This document shows positions 1-5,656 of a DNA stretch of 9,561 nucleotides, one piece after another (position 1 is the first letter of the stretch; each line of letters opens with the position of its first letter). Made by a program: the position numbers and the translations under genes. Source of the DNA: Betaproteobacteria bacterium (lineage in GTDB: Bacteria; Pseudomonadota; Gammaproteobacteria; Burkholderiales; Rhodocyclaceae); the NCBI GenBank assembly GCA_025997095.1, contig BNUD01000092.1, positions 1-9,561 of the forward strand, written 5' to 3'. Under the pieces are notes generated by a model, which saw only the letters and a program-made list of their open reading frames with translations, searched no databases and was not told the origin of the DNA.

Positions 1-6
1 GAGGGA

Positions 7-1077
7 GTGAAAAGGGGAGTAGGGGCACGGCGCGCCGTGCCCGTACAGCCGTGCCTCACGAAAAGCGGTATTGGTGATTTCATTAGCATTCATGCAATTG
101 CCCTAGCCCTCGCCCTTGACAGCAGCAACCACTTGTGCAAACCTGATAACAACGCCGGAAGGCGGGGGCGAGGCGGTTTCGCTGCTTTGGAATTGACCAG
201 ACAATACAGGGGCGCCTCCTACAACCCCGGCGTTTTCCATTTCTACCGCGCTAATCAGGTAGATGCGTGTGCCTTTTATCTCATCAAAAAACACTTTGCC
301 TATAATCTTGACGCACAAAGGAAGGTCGCGGCGCAAAACGGCGGAGCTTGGAAAAAGTTCGGACGGTTTGTTCCTGAAGCGCATCATCATGACTCGATGA
401 GAGACGTGCAACAAGCCTTGCAAACAATTGAGGTTGACTGGGCGAAGCTCCGGCGTTCGTCAACAGCCGTATTTGCGATTTCTATTTATGACAGAGACGG
501 AAATGAGTTGCCGTATGGCGCTCATTCGATTGAGGGTATACCGAAAAGCGCCAGTGAAGCGCTGGCGAAAGGGCGTATTCGCCCGCTGACGCAAAATGAC
601 TGGAAACAGTTCTCTAAAGACCATAAAAAAGTGGTCACATTCATGTTGGCTCGCAAAGCGGATGATGATGAATTGACCAGGGTTTACGCGAAATATGGTG
701 ATGGTAAAAGAGAACTGAACCAATTAAAGACGCAGCCCCCGCCTCCCGGTGAAGGCAACGGTGGGGGAGGGGGCAAGAACCGCCCTGACGCTGACCAAGC
801 GGCAGAGGCAGCCCCATCAAAGCCGGAACAGAACCCTCCTGCCGCGCCGGTGAGCGACGTCGCCGCGAGGATGTTTGGGGGCGATTCAAGGTTCGCCCGC
901 TTGGCGGAGGCAGCCAATGCCGTGTCCAGTACAACCGGCAAAGCGCCGCCTGTCCTGCAAGAACAGGGCGCTTTGCCGGAGACATTGGTGGCGTGCGCCC
1001 GGAATTTACCGCAGGAATTTCTGCGCCAAACACAGGAAAAGCTGCAAAAACGGGACGAAACGCCTAAAATCGAATGA
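7..1077 (+). CDS. Hypothetical protein, 5' end uncertain (probably truncated or starting later)
   Basis: I do not recognise this protein. The frame is open from position 7 for 356 codons, but the first 33 or so codons only translate the 93-bp repeat, so the true start must lie downstream or the gene has lost its 5' end. A later ATG at 397 would give about 227 residues, with no clear ribosome-binding site. From about codon 131 the protein looks genuine: a mixed charged and hydrophobic region (ISIYDRDGNELPYG, then NDWKQFSKDHKKVVTFMLARKADDDELTRVY), a Pro/Gly-rich linker (about residues 241-255: QPPPPGEG, then NGGGGG), an Ala/Pro-rich stretch and a charged C-terminal helix. No signal peptide or membrane segment is visible. 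It ends 22 bp before the next gene and is probably co-transcribed with it. Between 103 and about 320 the opposite strand also reads as plausible protein, which weakens the N-terminal part. Confidence 0.5.
   Translation: MKRGVGARRAVPVQPCLTKSGIGDFISIHAIALALALDSSNHLCKPDNNAGRRGRGGFAALELTRQYRGASYNPGVFHFYRANQVDACAFYLIKKHFAYNLDAQRKVAAQNGGAWKKFGRFVPEAHHHDSMRDVQQALQTIEVDWAKLRRSSTAVFAISIYDRDGNELPYGAHSIEGIPKSASEALAKGRIRPLTQNDWKQFSKDHKKVVTFMLARKADDDELTRVYAKYGDGKRELNQLKTQPPPPGEGNGGGGGKNRPDADQAAEAAPSKPEQNPPAAPVSDVAARMFGGDSRFARLAEAANAVSSTTGKAPPVLQEQGALPETLVACARNLPQEFLRQTQEKLQKRDETPKIE
12..104. repeat. 93-bp inverted repeat, left copy
   Basis: This stretch is the reverse complement of 4126-4218 with two mismatches over 93 bp. 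It contains an almost perfect palindrome at 19-46 built on GGGGCACGGCGCGCCGTGCCC, a motif that recurs at 4190, 4256 and 7177. Its inner end, read on the - strand, is AGGGCAATTGCATGAATGC, which resembles the terminal repeat of the ISAs1 element at 1791 (CAGGGCAATCGCATGAATGC). It may therefore be the end of a related mobile element whose body lies outside the window. The pair faces inward around 4.0 kb of cargo. Confidence 0.9.
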
Positions 1078-1099
1078 CAATGACAGGAAAGGAAGCGTC

Positions 1100-1732
1100 A
1101 TGAGCGGCAACGACGAAATTGAACAGGACTTCGATGATGGAGATATGAGCGGGTATGCGTCCCGTTTTGCTTTGGCGCGGAAGACGTGTGGCGATATGGC
1201 GACGCTCTGTGAAGAGCGGATGGCCAAAGAGGCGCAGAAGTCGCAGCCCGATGCTGAACAAATAACCCGTTTGCGGTCGGAACGGGCGCATTATCTCCAA
1301 GAGCGCGATACCCTGCGCGAAGATGACGATGACGCGCATCAGCGGATTTTTGATAACTACCTGCCTGTTCTGCAAGATGATGAATGGTCGGAAGAAAAAA
1401 TCACCAGTTCCGGGCGGTATGAGCTTCGGGAGAAAGCAAAGTTGGCTTGTAGCAAAATGTGGGATGTTTTCTACGGGCAAAAATTTGCTGAACTAAAAAA
1501 ACCGTATCCCGACCAAGCGAAGATTGAGCATTTGAAGGTTGAAATGTCGAAATGCAAACAGGAAGAATTTAGAATGCTGGACGCTTCTGTCGCGGAACAG
1601 AAGGCGCTCATCGCCCAATACGAGCCGCTGATTTGGGCAATCCACCAGCAGCGGGCGCGGGAAGCGTCTGCTCAACGCACCGAACCGGAGGCAACCGCCG
1701 ACGCCGAAGAAGCGGAGGCGATGACGCCGTGA
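1100..1732 (+). CDS. Hypothetical charged, probably coiled-coil protein (210 aa)
   Basis: I do not recognise a family. I chose ATG 1100 because a strong ribosome-binding site (AGGAAAGGAAG) sits just before it and because exactly this site plus start is duplicated at 3861-3934. The protein opens with an acidic leader (MSGNDEIEQDFDDGDMSGY). Long Lys/Glu/Arg-rich helices follow (about residues 38-85 and 110-190; for example ITRLRSERAHYLQERDTL and KIEHLKVEMSKCKQEEF) and look able to form coiled coils. The tail is acidic and Ala-rich (about 191-210). There are no membrane segments. It lies 22 bp after the preceding gene, so the two probably form an operon. The ISAs1 element is inserted 58 bp downstream, separating it from the toxin-antitoxin operon. 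Confidence 0.75.
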   Translation: MSGNDEIEQDFDDGDMSGYASRFALARKTCGDMATLCEERMAKEAQKSQPDAEQITRLRSERAHYLQERDTLREDDDDAHQRIFDNYLPVLQDDEWSEEKITSSGRYELREKAKLACSKMWDVFYGQKFAELKKPYPDQAKIEHLKVEMSKCKQEEFRMLDASVAEQKALIAQYEPLIWAIHQQRAREASAQRTEPEATADAEEAEAMTP

Positions 1733-1780
1733 TACCCGAACAAAGCCCGTTGGCGATATTGTTGTGCACGAAACAACGCT

Positions 1781-1790
1781 GAAAATCCAT
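1781..1790. repeat. 10-bp target-site duplication, left copy
   Basis: The sequence GAAAATCCAT directly abuts the left end of the ISAs1 element and is repeated exactly at 3092-3101, directly after its right end. ISAs1-family elements are known to duplicate about 8-10 bp of target. The perfect match fixes the element's limits and suggests a fairly recent insertion. Confidence 0.92.
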
Positions 1791-3091
1791 CAGGGCAATC
1801 GCATGAATGCCATTATCGTAGGCTCGTCAAAATAGCCGTTTACAATCATGAAGTTAGCGCATGGGCTGTTCACACGTGCTGAATTTGTGTAGTTTTCTGT
1901 CTTTTTGGGAGTACGCGATGAAGACAGAAAGAGGGCTGCGGCTTACAGACGTATTTGTGTCCATTACCGACCCACGGCAGACGAAGAAGACCCGTTACGA
2001 TCTGGTCGAAATGCTGGTAGTCGCCGTCAGTGGCGTTCTGTCGGGCGCGGACACTTTTGTGGAAATTGAAGGCTGGGCGAACGAGAAGCTGGACTGGTTC
2101 CGCCAGTACATCAAACTTGAACACGGCATTCCGTCCCATGACACCTTTGGACGCCTGTTCGGTTTGATTGACCCGCAGGAATTCGAGGCAGCGTTCCGTC
2201 GCTGGGTGAGCAGCGTATTACCTGCATTGGGGGCGGATGTCGTCGCACTGGATGGCAAAACCAGCCGACGTTCAGGCAAGGCGGATGCAAGCGCCCTGCA
2301 TCTGGTCAGCGCTTTTGCAGCAGGAGCAGGCTTGGTGTTGGGACAAACGGCAACCGCCCAAAAGTCCAATGAGAAAACCGCCATCCCAAGCCTGTTACAG
2401 ACGCTCGCACTGGAAGGCTGCATCGTCACCATCGATGCAATGGGGACGCAGCCCAACATTGCACAAGCCATCCGGGACAGGCGTGCAGACTACGTATTGG
2501 CGGTAAAGGACAACCAGGCCACGTTAGCCGAAGCCATGCGCGACTTCTTCAAGCGGTAGAAGGCAAGCGATGCAATCCGAACGCCCCATGACTTTTTTGA
2601 AGAAATCGGCAAAGACCACGGACGGATTGAAGCGCGGCGCTGTTACAGCTTCGATCCGTTGGAATGCCTGCCGCATCCGGAACGCTGGCCTGACCTCAAG
2701 TCCTTTATCGTCATTGAGTCAGAACGCACATTGAAAGGAAAGGTAAGCCTCGAACATCGTTACTACATTTCCAGCCTGTCGCCGGATGCAGAACGTACGG
2801 CACAAGCGATTCGCGCGCATTGGCGTGTAGAGAACAGTTTGCACTGGTGCATGGATGTCATCTTCGCGGATGATCAGATGCGGGCACGAACCCGACATGC
2901 GGCTCATAATCTGGCGGTATTGAAACACATCACCCTGAATCTCATCCGCCTTGACCCGATCCCGCGCAAGGGCGGCATCAAGCTCAGACGCCTGATTGCC
3001 GCCACTTCTGACGCTTATCGCGCTCAACTCTTTGGCCTGGCTCCGTATGCTTAGAACGAATTATGACAGAAGGATTCATGCGATTGCCCTG
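1791..3091 (+). mobile_element. ISAs1-family insertion sequence, complete but with a nonsense codon in its transposase
   Basis: The element is 1301 bp long. Its terminal inverted repeats are CAGGGCAATCGCATGAAT at 1791-1808 and the exact reverse complement at 3074-3091 (18 bp perfect). A 10-bp duplication of target DNA flanks it. It holds a single DDE transposase gene on the + strand, interrupted by one in-frame TAG. Both ends are intact, so it could still be moved by a transposase supplied from another copy. It lies between the 210-residue gene and the vapBC promoter, with its right end 15 bp from the operator. Confidence 0.95.
1918..3054 (+). pseudogene. ISAs1-family DDE transposase (H-repeat type), interrupted by an in-frame TAG
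   Basis: Start ATG 1918 follows a GGGAG ribosome-binding site. The frame reads through to 3054 as 378 codons before the stop, the usual length for this family, except for one TAG at 2557-2559 (codon 214). Reading continues in the same frame on both sides without an indel, and the sequence after the stop is family-like (HDFFEEIGKDHGRIEARRCY). The DDE triad can be assigned: Asp112 in VVALDGKTSRRS, Asp173 in VTIDAMGTQ, and Glu305 in HWRVENSLHWCMDV. The TAG separates the first two acidic residues from the Glu, so the truncated product should be inactive. A CAG-to-TAG transition is a plausible origin. Other genes here end in TAA, TGA or TAG, so nothing suggests that TAG is recoded as sense. Confidence 0.93.
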
Positions 3092-3101
3092 GAAAATCCA
3101 T
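3092..3101. repeat. 10-bp target-site duplication, right copy
   Basis: GAAAATCCAT, identical to 1781-1790, follows directly after the right inverted repeat of the ISAs1 element. It lies where the -35 region of the downstream toxin-antitoxin promoter would be, so the insertion kept these ten bases but replaced everything further upstream. Confidence 0.92.
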
Positions 3102-3106
3102 AAAGT

Positions 3107-3141
3107 GTAGTGGTGTAGTATAATGATTACTACACCACTAC
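3107..3141 (+). promoter_or_regulatory. Inverted-repeat operator overlapping the vapBC promoter
   Basis: A perfect 14-bp inverted repeat, GTAGTGGTGTAGTA at 3107-3120 and TACTACACCACTAC at 3128-3141, surrounds a 7-bp AT-rich spacer. A consensus -10 box, TATAAT, lies at 3119-3124 across the left arm and spacer. No good -35 hexamer stands 16-18 bp upstream. The right arm runs into the ribosome-binding site of the antitoxin gene. By analogy with VapBC systems, the antitoxin-toxin complex probably binds these arms and represses its own operon. Confidence 0.8.
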
Positions 3142-3157
3142 AGGAAGGGCAACAACC

Positions 3158-3424
3158 ATGAACACTATTACCTTGGGTACTAGAGGACAGTTTACTTTTA
3201 ACAAGACCCTGTTAGCGCATATGGGCGTACAGGGCGGCGAAAAAGTATTTGTCAAAAAACTGCCCGATGGTTCAGTCAAAATCGAAGCCGCGAAAAAAAC
3301 AAGAGACTGGCGCTCCTTGTTTGGCATTCTGGGTGACAGTAACGTGACCATGAGCGACGACGAAATCAAGACCTTCATTGAAAATGCACACGCCGAAGCA
3401 GGGGCAAAGGGGCTTGCAGAATGA
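3158..3424 (+). CDS. vapB: VapB-type antitoxin, AbrB/SpoVT-fold
   Basis: This 88-residue protein is the likely antitoxin and autorepressor of the PIN toxin that follows. Residues 1-45 match the swapped-hairpin AbrB/MazE/SpoVT DNA-binding fold: a TLGTRGQFTFNKTL strand-turn, then GVQGGEKVFVKKLPDGSVKIE. Residues 48-88 form the usual toxin-neutralising tail, with the typical motif WRSLFGILGD and an acidic helix (MSDDEIKTFIENAHAEA). The start ATG follows an AGGAAGG ribosome-binding site about 9 bp upstream. Its stop overlaps the toxin start (ATGA), which suggests translational coupling. The inverted-repeat operator upstream fits autoregulation. The family is confident; a DNA-binding target other than the palindrome cannot be seen. 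Confidence 0.88.
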   Translation: MNTITLGTRGQFTFNKTLLAHMGVQGGEKVFVKKLPDGSVKIEAAKKTRDWRSLFGILGDSNVTMSDDEIKTFIENAHAEAGAKGLAE

Positions 3425-3837
3425 ATATTGTCATTGATACGAATATCATTGTCCGAACACTGGTCAAACCGAAAACGGAAAAAGACGCCGAACAGCGCCA
3501 AATCGCCTTTAATCTGTTCCAGAAATTTGACAAGATTATTATTCCAACACACGTTTTTTGTGAATTGGCGTGGCTTCTCAAGGGGTTTGAATTTAAGAAA
3601 CCACAAATTTACGGCGCTTTTCAAGCGATTTTAGAATCAGATAAATTCGTTTGCAGAGAGGAAGAAATTGAAGCAGGTATGTTAATGCTGGAGAAAGACG
3701 GTGACTTTGCAGATGGCGTGAACGAATACACAGGACGAATGATAGCGCACGGTGACTCCTTGTTTGTATCATTTGACAAATTAGCCGTTCAACTTCTCAA
3801 CGAGCGCGGCATTCCCGCGCTGATTCCACGACTTTAA
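3421..3837 (+). CDS. vapC: VapC-type toxin, PIN-domain ribonuclease
   Basis: This 138-residue protein has the length and layout of a VapC toxin, a Mg-dependent endoribonuclease that typically cuts tRNA or rRNA and is held inactive by VapB. The expected acidic residues are visible: Asp6 in MNIVIDTNII, Glu48 in THVFCELAWLL, Asp98 in FADGVNEYTG, and Asp119 in SFDKLAVQLL. Together they would form an intact metal site. The start overlaps the antitoxin stop by four bases, the usual coupling in vapBC operons. No frameshift or truncation is present, so the toxin is probably functional. The RNA target cannot be told from sequence. Confidence 0.9.
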   Translation: MNIVIDTNIIVRTLVKPKTEKDAEQRQIAFNLFQKFDKIIIPTHVFCELAWLLKGFEFKKPQIYGAFQAILESDKFVCREEEIEAGMLMLEKDGDFADGVNEYTGRMIAHGDSLFVSFDKLAVQLLNERGIPALIPRL

Positions 3838-3860
3838 CGACTGGATAATTTGTTGTTGTA

Positions 3861-3935
3861 GACCGGAAAGGAAGCGCCATGAGCGACAACGACGAGATTG
3901 AACAGGACTTCGATGATGGAGATATGAGCGAGTAA
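3861..3935 (+). pseudogene. Duplicated 5' fragment of the 210-aa gene (18 codons, then stop)
   Basis: Positions 3861-3934 match 1082-1155 at 69 of 74 bases, covering the ribosome-binding site and the first 18 codons. The copy, starting at ATG 3879, would encode MSDNDEIEQDFDDGDMSE and then TAA at 3933-3935. Similarity stops at that point. All five differences are single substitutions and the coding part stays in frame. It is most simply the remnant of a duplicated gene whose body was lost, perhaps when the adjacent inverted-repeat element and repeats arrived. A translated 18-residue peptide is possible because the ribosome-binding site is intact, but there is no direct evidence for one. Confidence 0.8.
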
Positions 3936-3992
3936 TGTTCGGATTCGCACGGTGGACAGCGCGTAGCTACAGCATGAGTGGGTTCCATTGTC

Positions 3993-4100
3993 TTTAACAG
4001 GTTGTTGAAAAATTCTAAAAATGCTTCCAAAACCCCTGATTTTTTGTCATTTGAGAACGAAAAACGACGGTTTTTTGGAGAAAATCAACAACCTGTTAAA
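3993..4100. mobile_element. Small MITE-like element with 16-bp inverted repeats
   Basis: The 108-bp stretch is bounded by a perfect 16-bp inverted repeat, TTTAACAGGTTGTTGA at 3993-4008 and its complement at 4085-4100. The interior is AT-rich and has no gene. If the element proper begins at CAGG (3998) and ends at CCTG (4095), TTAA flanks it on both sides and could be a 4-bp target duplication; TTAA is itself palindromic, so this is not decisive. It could instead be two fused ends of a deleted insertion sequence. Confidence 0.65.
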
Positions 4101-4125
4101 AAGATGGCTTCTCTTGACGTGGCAC

Positions 4126-4218
4126 AGGGCAATTGCATGAATGCTCATGAAATCACCAATACCGCTTTTCGTGAGGCACGGCTGTACGGGCACGCCGCGC
4201 CGTGCCCCTACTCCCCTT
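4126..4218. repeat. 93-bp inverted repeat, right copy
   Basis: This is the reverse-complement partner of 12-104, with two differences in 93 bp. Its left edge reads CAGGGCAATTGCATGAATGC (from 4125), like the terminal repeat of the nearby ISAs1 element but with one C-to-T change, so it may be the end of a related element. The right part carries the GGGCACGCCGCGCCGTGCCC palindrome. Homology with the left copy stops after CTACTCCCCTT. Confidence 0.9.
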
Positions 4219-4291
4219 GTGGGAGCCGACATCCGGCGCGTCTTCAAACAGTTCGGCACGCCGCGCCGTGCCCCTACTCCCCTTGTGGGAG
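4190..4291. repeat. 36-bp direct repeat, two copies, with palindromic cores
   Basis: Positions 4190-4225 and 4256-4291 are identical 36-bp copies, separated by 30 bp of unrelated sequence. Each holds the GCACGCCGCGCCGTGC core followed by CTACTCCCCTTGTGGGAG, which has its own small stem. The same core occurs at 19-46 and 7177-7208, so this is a dispersed, REP-like family. Two copies with unlike flanks and no cas genes do not make a CRISPR array. Confidence 0.85.
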
Positions 4292-4359
4292 AGGGGTGGC
4301 AGCGATTCAGCACGGAATTACGCCTGCACATGCTGAACCATACCCCCAATACCATTAAG

Positions 4360-4716
4360 TTAAGCCCCCTTATATGCCAGATGATACCCTGCAATGCGAA
4401 CGCCCTTTTTCCTTGGCGCAGTTCGTCCCGGTCGGGTTCGCTCGATGGCGGAAGGCGCTCGCAGACGTTCGATGAGGCGGTGCAGTATCTCGCTCAGGTT
4501 CAGGTCGAGTAACAGACGGGGCAGGTAATGGCGCAGACTCTTCATGACCAGGGTTCGATTAAGCCGGTACCGCCATCCCTTTTTATCGGCTTCTGGCGCA
4601 TGGATACACGCTTCTTCGGGGCGTACTGCCAAGGCCAGCGCCGCAGCGCAGTTGGCTCGCGTCAAGGTGGCATAAAAGTCCTGCTCCACCGCATACGGCA
4701 GGTAAGAGAGAGTGAG
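4360..4716 (-). pseudogene. IS4-family transposase, C-terminal remnant
   Basis: The reading frame runs on the - strand from about 4716 to a TAA at 4360. A GTG at 4689 would be a nominal start, but family-like sequence begins slightly upstream (YLPYAVEQDFYATL), so this is a fragment rather than a whole gene. The residues match the C-terminal end of IS4-type (DDE_Tnp_1) transposases: the EQDFYATLTRANCAAAL motif, a KGWRYRLNRTLVMKSLRHYL helix and a basic tail (RPGRTAPRKKGVR). The catalytic domain, including the Asp residues, is missing. The stop overlaps CCATTAAGTTAAG (4353-4365), which is probably the element's terminal repeat. The truncation edge (about 4705-4720) abuts the prophage, so a deletion or recombination joined the two. 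Confidence 0.8.
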
Positions 4717-4834
4717 CTATTTACAGGGGGTGGGGTGAGATAATTGGGGGATATAGCGGGATATTGGGGGATTTTACGGGCGGGGCGATTAAAATGTGTT
4801 TAGCAGGGGGAAACAACGGAGGCGGCTTGGTTTT
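4717..4834. other. Intergenic stretch after gpG with a TTGGGGGAT direct repeat
   Basis: No gene is visible here. The segment lies downstream of the gpG-like gene on the - strand and ends at the IS4 remnant. TTGGGGGAT occurs twice, about 21 bp apart (near 4744 and 4765), with GATAT-containing sequence between. I see no convincing hairpin terminator. Confidence 0.4.
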
Positions 4835-5458
4835 TCATCGGGCGGCATGGTTCAGCAGCTCGGTGATGGCGTCCAGAATGGTATTTTGGGCTTCGGGTTG
4901 GAGGGTGGCATTGTCGAAGGAGCCGTAGAAAGGGAGAAAGGGGCGGGCGGGGATGTTGACTTGCCATGCGCCGGTGGTGTGCCATGTTTCGCGCGCCTGT
5001 TTGTGGCGATCTTTGGCAAAGACGGCGAGATTTTTGGAATTGCCCTTGTCTCCCTGGCGCAGCAGGTTGCCCTGTTTATCGGTACGCAGGCGGACACGCA
5101 CGGAGCGGGCGGCGTGGTGGATGGTGCCGCCGAACTGGTGAATGGCGGCGTATTTGACGTTGGAGCCGACCATCGCGTAGTCGGAGCCGTAATCGGCGCT
5201 GATGCTGCCTGCCAGAATGCCGCGATCTTGCAGGATTTTCAGAACGGAGCCGCCTTTACTGCGCTTCATGCGACTTTTGACGGTTGCCGCTGACAGCGGA
5301 ACCCAGTGCGGGCGGCCTTGAGCGGCGAAGTTTTCCTCGGTTTGAGATTCCAGAATGCCCGCGATGACTTTGAACAGCGGGCGGGCGTCTTTCAGCTTGC
5401 CCGCCAGTTCTTGCAGTTTCTGTTGTACCTGAGCATCGTCGAGGGTGACCTTGAACAT
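4835..5458 (-). CDS. Mu gpG-like phage virion morphogenesis protein
   Basis: This 207-residue protein matches the phage virion morphogenesis family (Mu gpG; Phage_tail_S), whose members act in tail or head-tail completion during virion assembly. Family hallmarks are the N-terminal helical region, WVPLSAATVKSR (52-63), LQDRGILAGSIS (76-87), VKYAAIHQFGG (101-111) and the C-terminal IPARPFLPF (169-177). A Lys/Arg-rich segment between about 118 and 165 accounts for its being longer than Mu gpG. The start ATG lies 6 bp after the preceding stop, with no strong ribosome-binding site, so coupled translation is likely. It is the last gene of this phage block before the IS4 remnant; the protease and capsid genes that follow in Mu are absent from this window. 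Confidence 0.88.
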   Translation of the reverse strand: MFKVTLDDAQVQQKLQELAGKLKDARPLFKVIAGILESQTEENFAAQGRPHWVPLSAATVKSRMKRSKGGSVLKILQDRGILAGSISADYGSDYAMVGSNVKYAAIHQFGGTIHHAARSVRVRLRTDKQGNLLRQGDKGNSKNLAVFAKDRHKQARETWHTTGAWQVNIPARPFLPFYGSFDNATLQPEAQNTILDAITELLNHAAR

Positions 5459-5464
5459 GTCAGG

Positions 5465-5656
5465 TTATGCTGAGACTTTGGGCGCGACCTTCGGCGTGAG
5501 ATCGACAGTTGCCCGCCAAGCCAGCACTTTTTCGGCGTTCCTGATTTCGAAAATGATACTTTCGTCATCCTGACGGGGGTCACTCCGCAACTCATCAAGG
5601 AAAGCATACCATTGTTCCAAAGGCGCAGCTCTTTCAGGGGGGTCGATAAACATCAT
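5465..5656 (-). CDS. Small acidic hypothetical protein between gpF and gpG (63 aa)
   Basis: I prefer ATG 5656, which overlaps the gpF stop as ATGA; a TTG at 5680 would add eight residues. The protein is acidic and probably helical in its middle (LEQWYAFLDELRSDPRQDDE, then FEIRNAEKVLAWRA), with a Pro/Val-rich C-terminus. I do not recognise a family. It may be an ordinary small assembly gene. Because it directly follows a MuF protein with an extra C-terminal domain, the place where immunity genes of MuF toxins are known to sit, it is also an immunity candidate; that is inference from position only. Confidence 0.7.
   Translation of the reverse strand: MMFIDPPERAAPLEQWYAFLDELRSDPRQDDESIIFEIRNAEKVLAWRATVDLTPKVAPKVSA

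Noticed and set aside
1861..1917. Upstream ATG at 1861 as the transposase start
   Set aside because: It adds 19 residues without family resemblance, while ATG 1918 follows a GGGAG site and begins the conserved N-terminus.
1995..2471. 158-codon open frame on the - strand inside the insertion sequence
   Set aside because: It is a shadow of the transposase, whose catalytic motifs lie on the + strand.
2557..2559. TAG in the transposase as evidence of stop-codon recoding
   Set aside because: It is a single case in a mobile gene that often decays; other frames terminate normally and no suppressor tRNA is in the window.
4190..4291. Two identical 36-bp repeats with a 30-bp spacer, resembling a minimal CRISPR
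   Set aside because: There are only two copies, the core is a dispersed palindrome found elsewhere in the window, and there are no cas genes or leader.
3978..4512. Open frames of 126 and 123 codons on the + strand
   Set aside because: They translate the MITE-like element, the 93-bp repeat and the antisense of the IS4 remnant; the peptides are repeat-derived (PCPYSPCG units) and have no family features.
4796..5293. 165-codon open frame on the + strand
   Set aside because: It is antisense to the gpG-like gene, which has clear family motifs on the - strand.
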